Origin: Bacteroidales bacterium
Lineage (GTDB): Bacteria; Bacteroidota; Bacteroidia; Bacteroidales; UBA932
Direction of reading: 5' to 3'
DNA length: 64,000 nt
Assembly (NCBI GenBank): GCA_017437755.1
Contig: JAFRXI010000011.1
Coordinates: forward strand, 37,955-101,954
Below are positions 7,996-16,636 of the stretch, piece by piece; within the stretch, counting starts at the first letter, position 1; every line of letters starts with the position of its first letter. The translations under genes were made by a program, and so were the position numbers. The notes beneath the pieces were generated by a model. That model had not been told where the DNA came from and did no database searches. It worked only from the letters and a program-made list of their open reading frames with translations.

Positions 7996-10563
7996 ATGAA
8001 AAAGAGTTTCATTATCGCTGCCCTGGCAGCTGCGCTTTCCGTCCTTGGCGGATGCAACACCAATGAGCCGGAAGTCCCCGGCGGCAAAGTAACTGTACTT
8101 AAGGCCAACATAGCGGCCACCAAGACCGACCTCCAGTCCGACCAGAGCGTCAACTGGAGCGCTGCGGACAAGATCGTTGTCAACGGAGTGGAATCAGCCG
8201 AACTCACCGACGGCGGCGCAACCGCGAACTTCACCTTCGAGGGCGAGCTTACAGCCCCCTTCAAGGCTGTCTATCCCGCCTCGTCCTATGACAGCGAAAC
8301 TTCAGTAAACCTCCCCGCCATACAGGAAAACGCCAACGGAAACTTTGGCACGGGAGCGGACCTTCTCTATTCCTATGTGACTGACGGTGACGAGCTTACC
8401 TTCTCCCATGCGATGGCTTTCCTCAAGATTCCCATCATCGGCGGAGCAAAGATTGCATCTGTAAAGGTAACCGGAGGAAACGGCGAGCAGATGAGCGGTC
8501 CTTTCGGAATTGACATTCAGACCGGCGTACTCACCGCAGCCGGGAACGGTGCCGAGGATAACCTTGCCGTCACCGCAACCGTGGATGCAGTGGACCCCAC
8601 CGTCTACGTTGCCGTCCCTCCGGGAAACTACGCCAAGGGATTTACCTTCGTGATTACCGACGACAAGGGCAACACCATGGTGCAGGTGAAGCCCTCGGCC
8701 GACCAGCTCGTGGCCGGCACGGCCAACGCCACCCCTGCCTACACGTTTGAGGTAATCCCCGAAGGCGAGGGCAGCGGCACCGAGGACGACCCTTACCTAA
8801 TCCGCACCCCCGAAGACATGGTGGCGATGCAATCAAAGGCGACCGACGGAGGTGAAACCTGGTTCAAGGTAATGAACAATATTGATATGTCTTCCGTCAC
8901 TTCGTGGACCCCCGTGAATTCCAGCCCCTTCAAGAGAAGGATCCATTTTGATGGTAACAAAAAGACTATCAGCAACTTCAATATAGAGGGTTCAGCTAAT
9001 TACATGTCTGTCTTCGGGGTCTTTAACGGATCCGTAAAGGACGTTGTCTTCAAGGACTGCTCCGTCAACTATACCGGGACCGCTTCCACTCCCGTCGGAC
9101 TGGTTGGTGGTTGGTTGGGTATTTCCAATGCTTCCTTCGACGCCGCTGTAACCGATGTCCACGCAATCAACTGCACCGTTCATAATAAAACCGGTCACGT
9201 TGGCGGACTTGGCGGCGATGTCAACGCTACGACCCTCACTGACTGTTCTTTCAGCGGGACAGTTACCAGCGAAGGACAAAATTGTGTCGGCGGTGTCGTC
9301 GGAAAGGTTGAATCCAATTCGGTGACAATAAAAAGATGCTCTTTCGACGGTACTGTGGAAAGGACTCCGGATAACCTCTCCGGGTACAGATATACCGGTG
9401 GCGTAATCGGAGCTCTGTTCAAAGGGGATGATTTCAGCTATGTACATCCCGACATCGAAGGATGCGAGTCCTCCGGAAAATTAATAGTAGGTTCAACAAA
9501 TTCTGTCGGAGGTATATGCGGAGGATGCGACGCCTACTGCATAGTAGATTTCAAGGATTGCCATTCAGCCATGGATATAGAGGCCCCCAACAGTACCGTG
9601 GTCGGAGGTATCCTTGGATACTGCAGCCAGTCCACGTTTACAGACTGCTCATATGACGGAAACATCACGGCAACAAATTATGTCGGTGGTATCGTTCCTC
9701 ATTCCAACGGGATTATCGTATGTGTCCGCTGCCACTCATCCGGAAGCATTACAGGCGGAAAAATCATTGGCGGCATCATCGGACAGAGCAATCCCGCGGC
9801 CTCGGCTCCCGCTCCCGCAGAAGGCGGAACTGCCGCAAAGGAATGCTGGAGCACAATGGATATTACTGTCAGCGACAGCTACATAGGCGGAATCGTGGGC
9901 TGCGTCAACAACGATAATTTCCCCTTGATTATTGAGAACTGCTGGTATTCCGGAACCATTAAGGCCACAGAATCGGTCTATGCTATGGGAGGTATCGTTG
10001 GCGACGCCCCCAGGAACTCCACGATCAAGGACTGCTGGACCGAGGCGACTATCATTACAGGTTACGCCGGCGGTGGAATAGCAGGACGCCTCTGCGGCCG
10101 TGGTGGCGGAAGTACTGATTTTACCCTTGACATAAACTGCAGCATGACCGGCTGCATCTATGCCGGTCCGTCCGTCAGTTCCCTCATAACCGGCGGAGAC
10201 CTTCCCGGCAAGCATTACAGCAGCGGTGCCATGATCGGCTTCTCTTCGGCCCCCAACACCCTCTCAAAGAACTACCGCATCCCTTCAATGACGTTCTTTG
10301 CCCAGAGCAATGCTGATCAGGAAGATTCGTCCATCGACCTCAACGCCCTCTTTGACCAGGAGGATTCCTCGCCGTCCAACCCGCTTGTATGGCCTTATGA
10401 CGGACAGGGAACCAATAATAGTCCCCGCAAATACTGGCGCCCTTACCATGGCAAGGCCTATGCTGCCGGAATGACCGTCTCCCAGGTTGCCCGGGAGATT
10501 GGCTGGAGCACCTCGGTCTGGGACCTCAGCGGCGACAAACCCGCCCTTGTCAACAATAAGTAA
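7996..10563 (+). CDS. Fimbrillin-like/GLUG-repeat lipoprotein
   Basis: 855 residues from ATG 7996, chosen over the in-frame ATG at 7981 because GGAGG at 7984-7988 is well placed and because the signal peptide then starts MKKSF and ends with LGGC. Residues about 30-250 look like the fimbrillin-type N-domain of Bacteroidetes lipoproteins (ATKTD..WSAADKIVVNG, YPASSY, VAVPPGNYAKGF). A GLUG array follows (about 270-760) with many GGIVG/GGIIGQ turns and CxSSGSI pairs, and a closing STSVWDLSGDKPAL, the usual end of such arrays. The protein at 28446 has the same domain order and tail, so the two are paralogues on either side of the accessory island. Role: surface adhesin-like, inferred. Confidence 0.85.
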   Translation: MKKSFIIAALAAALSVLGGCNTNEPEVPGGKVTVLKANIAATKTDLQSDQSVNWSAADKIVVNGVESAELTDGGATANFTFEGELTAPFKAVYPASSYDSETSVNLPAIQENANGNFGTGADLLYSYVTDGDELTFSHAMAFLKIPIIGGAKIASVKVTGGNGEQMSGPFGIDIQTGVLTAAGNGAEDNLAVTATVDAVDPTVYVAVPPGNYAKGFTFVITDDKGNTMVQVKPSADQLVAGTANATPAYTFEVIPEGEGSGTEDDPYLIRTPEDMVAMQSKATDGGETWFKVMNNIDMSSVTSWTPVNSSPFKRRIHFDGNKKTISNFNIEGSANYMSVFGVFNGSVKDVVFKDCSVNYTGTASTPVGLVGGWLGISNASFDAAVTDVHAINCTVHNKTGHVGGLGGDVNATTLTDCSFSGTVTSEGQNCVGGVVGKVESNSVTIKRCSFDGTVERTPDNLSGYRYTGGVIGALFKGDDFSYVHPDIEGCESSGKLIVGSTNSVGGICGGCDAYCIVDFKDCHSAMDIEAPNSTVVGGILGYCSQSTFTDCSYDGNITATNYVGGIVPHSNGIIVCVRCHSSGSITGGKIIGGIIGQSNPAASAPAPAEGGTAAKECWSTMDITVSDSYIGGIVGCVNNDNFPLIIENCWYSGTIKATESVYAMGGIVGDAPRNSTIKDCWTEATIITGYAGGGIAGRLCGRGGGSTDFTLDINCSMTGCIYAGPSVSSLITGGDLPGKHYSSGAMIGFSSAPNTLSKNYRIPSMTFFAQSNADQEDSSIDLNALFDQEDSSPSNPLVWPYDGQGTNNSPRKYWRPYHGKAYAAGMTVSQVAREIGWSTSVWDLSGDKPALVNNK

Positions 10564-10571
10564 AGACCCTT

Positions 10572-13196
10572 ATGAAAAATGTCTTTTTAGTGCTTTGTGC
10601 CGCAGCGGCGATGATTGTTTCCGGCTGCAAGCAGGAACCATTGCCGGCGGAGCCGGAAGACCCCGGAACGGAAACCCCAGAGGATCCTGAAACCCCAGAA
10701 AATCCGGTCGAGACGACGGGCATCTTTACCGTACAGGATCTGCTGGACTTTGCCGAAGACGTCAACGCGGGCGAGGATCTGGCAGCCTGGGTGGATGACA
10801 AAGGCGTCATCCGCCTGCGGAACGACCTCGATCTCGCGGAAGTAACCGGTTGGACCCCCATCGGACATTGTGTTGCCACCCTCAGCTCGAATACGATTTC
10901 CTGGGGGGAAGGACAGCCGTTCAAGGGTCATTTCGACGGTGGCGGTCATTCCATCAAGAACTGGCATGCCGTCTGCACGAATGATGTTGCAGGGCGGTCC
11001 TGGGGCTTTTTCGGAACGCTCGCCGACGGAGCCGTCGTCGAGAATCTGGAATTTGACAAGACCTGCTCGCTGACAGTTTCTCCTTCCGCCCAGACCGACT
11101 GCGGACTCGTTGCCGGCCTTGTTCACGGGGCAACCGTCAACAATATCGAGAACCACGCCGCGATGACATACGGCAATGCTACGGTCGCCGACAATTTGCG
11201 GATGACGATGGCCCTCATCGGCATGGCCTTCTCTACCGATACGGAAACGGCCATTAGCGGGTTGAAGAATTTCGGCCCGCTGAAGACGGATACATGCAAC
11301 AATACCAAGAACAATGCAAATTCCGTCCAGACGGCCGGCATCTGCGGATTCTCGTCCAATGACGGCAACTCGACCACGACCGTCCTCTTCAAGGACTGCA
11401 TCAACGAAGGAGATATGACGGGCAACAATGGCCGAATGGCCGGCATTGTCGCGTCGTGCAACCGCTACACCATACTCAAGGGATGCGTCAACAGAGGCAA
11501 CAATGTCAACGATGCAAAGGACGCCCGTCTTGGCAACCTGACCTGCATAACCGGTACCGGATGCATCATCGAAGACAGCATCAACTACGGTGACCTGATT
11601 TCAAAGACAGGAAATCCTGCCGGCGGGTGCATCTGCCTCGTCAATCACGACAACAATATGTTTGTCAGGATGCAGAACTACGGCCGCGTGATTACTGACG
11701 AGACGGGCGATTATGCCGGGACGCTCTTCGGCAAGTGCAACCAGGCCGCATCCTTCACGAAATGTGTCGCGGCCGGAGATTTCGGCAAATACAACGGCGG
11801 CACATACATGATGAATGGCATTACAGCCGAGAATTATTTCGACTTTGTGGGTGGGCACAATGCCTCAGGCGTCAACGTGACGAGAGAGAACATCCTGTTC
11901 TCCCTCGAGGGCGGCATCGAACAGCCCAAAGGGCCCTCGATGCCGGCGAAATGGGTGTTCAATACGTCCAACCAGCCAGTCTATTACACGTCCTGGACTA
12001 CGGAGCGGAAGATTCCGGCAACCAATAACGCCGATGCTTACATTACCGTCACGCGGGATGCGGCGAATGCCGCAGCGGCATGGAACTGCAGCGTCGCCTC
12101 CAACGGCGTCCCCCAGGCTGCAACGCTTGCCAAGGACGACGCCTGGGTCTGGTGCCTTCCGCTGGTGGAAACGCTCCCGGCGGGCTCCTACATCGACTTC
12201 AACGCAACCTTCGTGAGCTATGCGGCGTCGGCGAAGAACTGGACCGTGGAAATCCTTGACGGAGACTCCTGGAAAGCCGGTGTGAGCTATATCTGCTCCG
12301 GGGTCCCTACGGGAAACGACTACCAGCATACAACCGTGATGCATACGTTCAAGCTGGAGAAGGCCGTTTCCTCCATGCTGCAGATCCGGTGCCGGGTAAA
12401 GGACGCCGTGGCCTGTGACGGAAGCGCCCTAACGGTTAATTCCGGAGGCTACAACCGCTTCGCTCCCTTCGGCTACACCGGCGCTTATGTCCAGAACTTC
12501 GGTACCAAGGCTCCTTCCGACACAAAGAAGGTGCTGTGCCTCGGAAATTCGTTCTCGTACTATAACAATCCCGTATGGCTGCTTAAAGAAATATCCTTTG
12601 CAGAGGGCCATAAGCTGGACATTACCGGCAATTTCAAAGGCTCGCAGACCTTCTCCACCATGGGTGGGCTGTCGCTGATGAAGGAAGCCATCGCCGCAGA
12701 CAAATATGACTTTGCCTTCATCCAGGGCGAGAGCAACGAGGGCGCCCTCTATGCTTCCGACCCGGCCGGTAACCTCTCCATCGCCGATGCGGTGAAGTCC
12801 CTTTCCGACCAGATCCGCGCCGCCAGTCCTTCATGCAAGGTCATCGTGGAAGCGACCTGGGCGTCCACCTACAACAATTACGAGGGTTTTGGCAACTTCC
12901 AGAATTTTGACGCCCTGCTTGAACAGGGTACGGCCGAAATGGCCGCTGCGGCAGGCGACCAGGTTTCGCCGGTTGGCAGGGCTTTCAAGATAGTCCGCGA
13001 GGGGACGTCCGGCATAAACCTTTATCATACGGACGATTACCACCAGGGGCCATACGGCGCCTACCTCAAGGCATGCGTCAATTACCTTGTCCTGTTCGGA
13101 AAGCCGTTCGGCAGCAACCCTGCTGACTGCGGCCTGGATCCCGCCAAAGCAGCAGTACTTCGCGCGGCCGCCCATGAAGCGGTATTCGGCAAATGA
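10572..13196 (+). CDS. GLUG-repeat lipoprotein with C-terminal DUF4886 (SGNH-like) domain
   Basis: 874 residues. Lipobox VSGC, then a Pro/Glu linker almost identical to that of the protein at 4309. A GLUG module runs from about 50 to 440. A beta-sandwich-like middle segment (about 458-640, Trp-rich) may be a carbohydrate-binding domain, though I do not recognise the family. The C-terminal DUF4886-type domain starts KVLCLGNSFSYY (Gly658-Asn-Ser) and holds FAFIQGES and a late Asp/His segment (YHTDDYHQG) fitting the Asp/His end of an SGNH-like site. It follows the preceding gene by 8 bp and is the last gene of the first GLUG block before the AT-rich island. Confidence 0.85.
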   Translation: MKNVFLVLCAAAAMIVSGCKQEPLPAEPEDPGTETPEDPETPENPVETTGIFTVQDLLDFAEDVNAGEDLAAWVDDKGVIRLRNDLDLAEVTGWTPIGHCVATLSSNTISWGEGQPFKGHFDGGGHSIKNWHAVCTNDVAGRSWGFFGTLADGAVVENLEFDKTCSLTVSPSAQTDCGLVAGLVHGATVNNIENHAAMTYGNATVADNLRMTMALIGMAFSTDTETAISGLKNFGPLKTDTCNNTKNNANSVQTAGICGFSSNDGNSTTTVLFKDCINEGDMTGNNGRMAGIVASCNRYTILKGCVNRGNNVNDAKDARLGNLTCITGTGCIIEDSINYGDLISKTGNPAGGCICLVNHDNNMFVRMQNYGRVITDETGDYAGTLFGKCNQAASFTKCVAAGDFGKYNGGTYMMNGITAENYFDFVGGHNASGVNVTRENILFSLEGGIEQPKGPSMPAKWVFNTSNQPVYYTSWTTERKIPATNNADAYITVTRDAANAAAAWNCSVASNGVPQAATLAKDDAWVWCLPLVETLPAGSYIDFNATFVSYAASAKNWTVEILDGDSWKAGVSYICSGVPTGNDYQHTTVMHTFKLEKAVSSMLQIRCRVKDAVACDGSALTVNSGGYNRFAPFGYTGAYVQNFGTKAPSDTKKVLCLGNSFSYYNNPVWLLKEISFAEGHKLDITGNFKGSQTFSTMGGLSLMKEAIAADKYDFAFIQGESNEGALYASDPAGNLSIADAVKSLSDQIRAASPSCKVIVEATWASTYNNYEGFGNFQNFDALLEQGTAEMAAAAGDQVSPVGRAFKIVREGTSGINLYHTDDYHQGPYGAYLKACVNYLVLFGKPFGSNPADCGLDPAKAAVLRAAAHEAVFGK

Positions 13197-13258
13197 GGCG
13201 GAAGATATGGCAAATTCTCCTTGGCTAAATAAAGAGATTCCACCATAAACGATTTGCT

Positions 13259-13276
13259 TGTACAAAATTTTGTACA
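13259..13276. promoter_or_regulatory. Perfect palindrome with two TGTACA hexamers, YefM/YoeB-type operator
   Basis: TGTACAAAATTTTGTACA is a perfect 18-bp palindrome ending 16 bp before the ATG at 13293. YefM-YoeB complexes are known to autoregulate through palindromes with a TGTACA core, and the ORF that follows is a YefM-YoeB remnant. The match of motif, position and gene makes an operator likely, although the module it controls is broken. Confidence 0.7.
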
Positions 13277-13292
13277 TGTCTTTGTGCTAAAA

Positions 13293-13794
13293 ATGGGGTT
13301 TCATGTTAGATATATCGACACGGTCATTGAGAGCAACGAACCGGTCCTCATCAACCGTGGCAGGCATGGTGCCGTTCTTGTGTCCCTGGACGAATACAAC
13401 GCCTTGGCTCGCACGGCATCGGTCCCGCGTGAAGCAAATCAGATTAAGGATTTGCTGAAGGATGTCCTTGCCCATCCTGAAACAGGGAAAGGAACCCCGC
13501 AGGCCCTTACCGGCGCGCTGGCCGGACTTTGGAGCCGTGAATATGGATTTTGCTGTCAGATCGTGTATCAGATACTTGCGGACTAAGTGAAAATATACGC
13601 CATCGGCAAGAATATCATGCATGGAGAGAAGGCTTCTCCAGCAGGCTTCCATCAGACGAGCTACAGTGAAGATGAATACCGCAGCGTCCTCGCCCAAATG
13701 GCCGCAAACCAATGCCGGAGACAGCGTGCAGGTGCATTACGATGCCCTTCAGAGGGAGGTGCTCCGCGAGGAGAGGTCCTTTGACGGCAGGTAA
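13293..13794 (+). pseudogene. Fused remnant of a YefM antitoxin-YoeB toxin pair
   Basis: From ATG 13293 the first ~47 codons read like a Phd/YefM antitoxin (NEPVLINRGRHGAVLVSLDEYNAL, missing the usual first residues). They run directly, in frame, into what looks like the second half of a YoeB-type RNase toxin (IKDLLKDVLAHP..GKGTPQAL..LAGLWSRE, then QIVYQI). The YoeB part stops at a TAA at 13584-13586, after which the same frame continues VKIYAIGKN, the expected toxin tail, so the stop looks like a nonsense mutation. Further on a frameshift near 13710 separates SEDEYRSVLAQMAAN from a plausible continuation (VHYDALQREVL) ending at TAA 13792. The conserved YoeB Arg/His pair is not intact (WSREYGFCC instead of WSRRI..EHR). 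I read the locus as a deleted, inactive toxin-antitoxin module. Confidence 0.7.
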
Positions 13795-14260
13795 GGAAGG
13801 AGTATGACGGCCGGGGAAGGCGTTCCCCGGCCCCCTTCCGTCGGCCTGCGCCTCCTGCAACGCCTGAAGAGCATCCCACCCTCCACGGCCTCGGAGGGTC
13901 AGGCGGCATCATCATCAGGCACTGCGGGGCGCGTAACTGATTGATTATAAGCTAAATCCTCAAAAGAACAGTTGCGTCAACCAGTAGGACGGAAATAGCT
14001 AAATCGCTGTGTAATAGGACTTTAAGTGCTGCGCGTCCCCCATGGCTCGCTAGTGCAGCGCCAAAGACTAGCTGCCGGCCCCGCCGGGAATCCCCTCTCT
14101 GACCACGAAACGGATGAGTGATCGTTTCTGTCCGTTTCGTGGCCGCGGTGAGCGGAGAGGTCCGCAGCGCTCACGGCGGACATCAGTTTGACGCTGCGGT
14201 GAGTGTAGAGCGGCTGTGTGCTTACGGCGGGATTTTGGTACGAGGATATGACGCAGCACG
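13795..14260. other. Non-coding stretch with hairpins, start of accessory island
   Basis: No convincing gene. It contains a GC hairpin (CCGGGGAA 13811-13818 with TTCCCCGG 13823-13830), two copies of AGCTAAATC 47 bp apart (13950 and 13997), and the 12-bp-stem hairpin listed separately at 14103-14142. Downstream, GTGAGCG and CGCTCAC around 14148-14175 can also pair. The dense secondary structure without coding potential suggests repeat-derived or untranslated regulatory sequence. Confidence 0.5.
14103..14142. repeat. Hairpin with perfect 12-bp stem
   Basis: CCACGAAACGGA (14103-14114) pairs perfectly with TCCGTTTCGTGG (14131-14142) around a 16-nt loop containing a T run. The same layout, 10-12-bp stem and about 20-nt loop, precedes the other three GC-rich repeats in this island, but there the stem sequence is TGCACGGAGACG. 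The stem here is different yet still perfectly paired, which points to selection for structure rather than sequence, if the elements are related. Confidence 0.5.
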
Positions 14261-14386
14261 ATGGCAGGACGCGAGGCGAGCCTTTCCGGCGAGCTCGCCG
14301 ATGCGTCCAGCCGCCGAAGGTGGTATTTTTCGGCGGCGGTGCCTGCCCGTCACCACTCTGCGACCAAGCGATACTTGATGTAAGAT
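14261..14386. repeat. Dispersed GC-rich structured repeat, copy 1 of 4
   Basis: Begins ATGGCAGGACGCGAGGCGAG, includes the palindrome GGCGAGCTCGCC, the hairpin GCCGCCGAA/TTCGGCGGC, and ends near GCCTGCCCG; copies 1 and 3 share a further tail (GCGATACTTGATGTAAGAT). Related copies are at 18506, 24650 and 26867. Nothing in it looks like a gene. It sits between the toxin-antitoxin remnant and the regulator gene. Either a small palindromic mobile repeat or a structured transcript end is possible. Confidence 0.75.
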
Positions 14387-14402
14387 ACCGAAAAAGGAGG
14401 CG

Positions 14403-14474
14403 ATGGGCAAAACCGTATACAATAGAATTGCGCGGAACCTATTAGTTAGTTTCGACACTTCTCTGCGGGCTTGA
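14403..14474 (+). CDS. Possible 23-residue ORF with strong ribosome-binding site
   Basis: ATG 14403 is preceded by AAGGAGG at 14394-14400 with ideal spacing, unusual in this window. The 23-residue product (starts MGKTVYNRIARNL) resembles the very first residues of Bacteroidetes Cro/C1-type helix-turn-helix proteins but stops before any such fold. It may be a truncated regulator or a chance ORF. It runs head-on towards the end of the regulator gene on the other strand. Confidence 0.25.
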   Translation: MGKTVYNRIARNLLVSFDTSLRA

Positions 14475-14480
14475 CTGGAA

Positions 14481-16097
14481 TCAATGACCTTCAAGCAGGT
14501 TTAGGTATTGATAGGAGTGTTCTGTGGGCTTTACCTTAAACTTATCCTTATATCTGGATTTGAATGACATGAGCGAGCTTTTGCTATGGGTGCGTGTAAG
14601 CAGGCAGATGTCTTCATACCTAAACCCCAGGAACATCATGGCTAAAACATTGGAGGTTTTCGGCTTCATGGTTGGGTATTCTTTGTGTAGATGCTCCATG
14701 ACACTGTCATGACATGAGTTGAGCACATCTTCCAATAAAGTATATACCTTTGTGTCGTCTTTCAGGGAATTGAGATTGATTTCAAACTTTCTGAAGAGTT
14801 CGTCCTTCACCGACTTCCGGTCTTCAGTGTGGTACTTATCCGCCAGTTGCAGCAGGCCCGAGACCTGACTCAGCAGGATCTCCCGTAATCGATATCCGTC
14901 AGGGCTTCTAAGTATCTGCTGCTGAAGTGATTCTATCGCTGCCATGTCTTCCCGCACCCGCGCCCTGTGCCGGACACATCGCTCTATGAGGTAAGCAATC
15001 AGGACAAGAAGCAACGCTCCGGCCGCAATGAGCATACATCTCATTTCCAGGACTTTTTGCTCCTTTTCTTTTGCCGCCTGCTGATAATAATCTCTGAGTG
15101 AAGCAGTTACCGATTCAGATAATTTTTGTCTGAGAATGGAATCTTGAACGACAACTGTGAATTCAAAACTCTTGAGAGCCTCTGGATAATTTCCTTTTAA
15201 TTTACAGATATTATAATAGTCATAGGAAACCTTTGCAGAATCCAATCTGTCCAATGCTCTTTCTTGAGCGGCTTTCAGATATCTTTCAGAAGAATGCCTG
15301 TCTCCTTTTTTCTCATACAGGAGCGCCAAATGCGATAATTCAAATGCCTGAAGGGAACTGTCAGGAAGTTGTTCAAAGAGCTCGATTATTTGGTCCGGTT
15401 CATTAATTTCAATATAAAGCAGTTGGGCATAGTTCCTTGCTACATATTCACGAGGAACCGGAAAATAATCCAGCATCAGAAGCGAATCCAGGAGATGATG
15501 GCTTTCCGGGGCTTTGTCAATACACCAGAGAGATTTTGCCATCTCCAATGTTGAGATGAAAGCATTATCCTCCAAACCGGCCCCCTTAAAGTATCGACTT
15601 GCCTTTGAAAAGAGTTCAACGGCATCCTCGTCGTTATAGTTTTGAGATTGCAAATCGCCAAGGTCATATGATATCAACCCCTTGTATCTCAGATTGTTGA
15701 GTCTGTCGGCATATTCCATTGCCTTTCCGTAGTTGAATATGGCTTTATGATTATCGCCGTTTATTTTGTTAAGGCGGGCAAGATAGAAATATGACAGCAT
15801 GCGATGATTTAAGGATCCATGTGATTTGTAGTACTCGTTAGCCGTTGCCGCCAGGGAGTCAGATTTCGGATAGATGTCGTTTTTGTCCAATGCCATGCTG
15901 AGCAACAGGGCGTGATACGCCTTCTCCTTCCTTGATGCCCCTGAATCTTCAATACTGAACAGTACTGAAAGTGCGCTGTCCGGCCTTTCATGGATATAGG
16001 ATTCAATGTCCTTCAGTTCACTGATCCTTGATTTGGGATTACAGGCAGAAAGACAAACAACGAGTGTGAAAGAGAATATGTGAAAAAGATTCTTCAT
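14481..16097 (-). CDS. Membrane-anchored TPR regulator with C-terminal helix-turn-helix-like domain
   Basis: 538 residues from ATG 16097, chosen because it starts a signal peptide with lipobox-like CLSAC; the longer frame adds 18 unlikely residues. Residues ~20-330 are all-helical TPR-like repeats (e.g. ALLYEKKGDRHSSERYLKAA). One transmembrane segment follows (MLIAAGALLLVLIAYLIE), then a basic stretch and a coiled-coil-like region, then a C-terminal ~90-residue domain with VLAMMFLGFRYEDICLLTRTHSKSSLMSFKSRYKDKF, which has the spacing of a helix-turn-helix. This TPR-TM-HTH plan is common in Bacteroidetes one-protein sensory regulators. The gene diverges from a promoter with paired ATGTAAGGT boxes that recur at two other promoters of the island, so it is the natural candidate to bind them. 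That link is inference. Confidence 0.7.
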   Translation of the reverse strand: MKNLFHIFSFTLVVCLSACNPKSRISELKDIESYIHERPDSALSVLFSIEDSGASRKEKAYHALLLSMALDKNDIYPKSDSLAATANEYYKSHGSLNHRMLSYFYLARLNKINGDNHKAIFNYGKAMEYADRLNNLRYKGLISYDLGDLQSQNYNDEDAVELFSKASRYFKGAGLEDNAFISTLEMAKSLWCIDKAPESHHLLDSLLMLDYFPVPREYVARNYAQLLYIEINEPDQIIELFEQLPDSSLQAFELSHLALLYEKKGDRHSSERYLKAAQERALDRLDSAKVSYDYYNICKLKGNYPEALKSFEFTVVVQDSILRQKLSESVTASLRDYYQQAAKEKEQKVLEMRCMLIAAGALLLVLIAYLIERCVRHRARVREDMAAIESLQQQILRSPDGYRLREILLSQVSGLLQLADKYHTEDRKSVKDELFRKFEINLNSLKDDTKVYTLLEDVLNSCHDSVMEHLHKEYPTMKPKTSNVLAMMFLGFRYEDICLLTRTHSKSSLMSFKSRYKDKFKVKPTEHSYQYLNLLEGH

Positions 16098-16156
16098 CCC
16101 AGTCATGTTTTCCAGTACAAAAATAGCCGTTTTTCCACCCATTTTTCCCATGGAGA

Positions 16157-16283
16157 TGAAAATGTAAGGTCCCTTCGAGCCAAATAATTGTTAATCAACG
16201 ATTTAAGATTTGAAAATGTAAGGTTTAGATTATAAATTCTTTGCATCTCTCGCTATATCTTTGCAGTAAGAATAGTATCTTTG
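16157..16283 (+). promoter_or_regulatory. Paired-box promoter, copy 1
   Basis: TGAAAATGTAAGGT occurs at 16157-16170 and identically at 16211-16224, 54 bp apart. After the second box comes a 31-bp gap and TATCTTTG (16256-16263), matching the Bacteroidetes -7 box TAnnTTTG; a second TATCTTTG lies 20 bp on (16276-16283). The stretch from 16230 to 16287 is almost identical to 24883-24935. It lies between the divergently read regulator (start 16097) and the genes from 16296 on. Confidence 0.7.
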
Positions 16284-16295
16284 CCCTAGACACAC

Positions 16296-16511
16296 ATGAT
16301 ATGGAAGGATCAAATGGATATACCCAGCGTTGACACAATCAACATGAAAGATTATGATACGCGTTCATATAAAGCAATGATCCCAATAGTTAATTCTTAT
16401 GCAAAATATGGGAAGTTTAAGACAATGTATTATAGGAGTGTAATACGACATCGGTTTGTGTACAGATTGAGACGGTCACGAAAGAAAGATCAAATGCAAG
16501 CGACTCATTAA
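16296..16511 (+). CDS. Short basic ORF starting in an rhs-like scar
   Basis: 71 codons. The first part contains ATGGAAGGATCAAAT (16301-16315), also present at 23721, and ATGGATATACCCAGCGTT (16314-16331), also present inside the second rhs gene at 21298, so the 5' end looks assembled from Rhs-cassette fragments. The rest is a Lys/Arg/Tyr-rich peptide without a motif I know. It is the first ORF downstream of the paired-box promoter. It may be a gene remnant rather than an expressed protein. Confidence 0.3.
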   Translation: MIWKDQMDIPSVDTINMKDYDTRSYKAMIPIVNSYAKYGKFKTMYYRSVIRHRFVYRLRRSRKKDQMQATH

Positions 16512-16636
16512 CATAAGCTGGAATGGATAGAGTCTTTTTATTCACAGTTACGGAATATTAAGGTCATTTACAATAGTAATTACTTGATAATCGGTTGATT
16601 ATAACAATTTTTCATATACTAACCATGATAATAACC

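Noticed and set aside
13900-14480. tRNA gene as island attachment site
   Set aside because: I searched both island edges by eye for a cloverleaf and T-loop sequence and found none.
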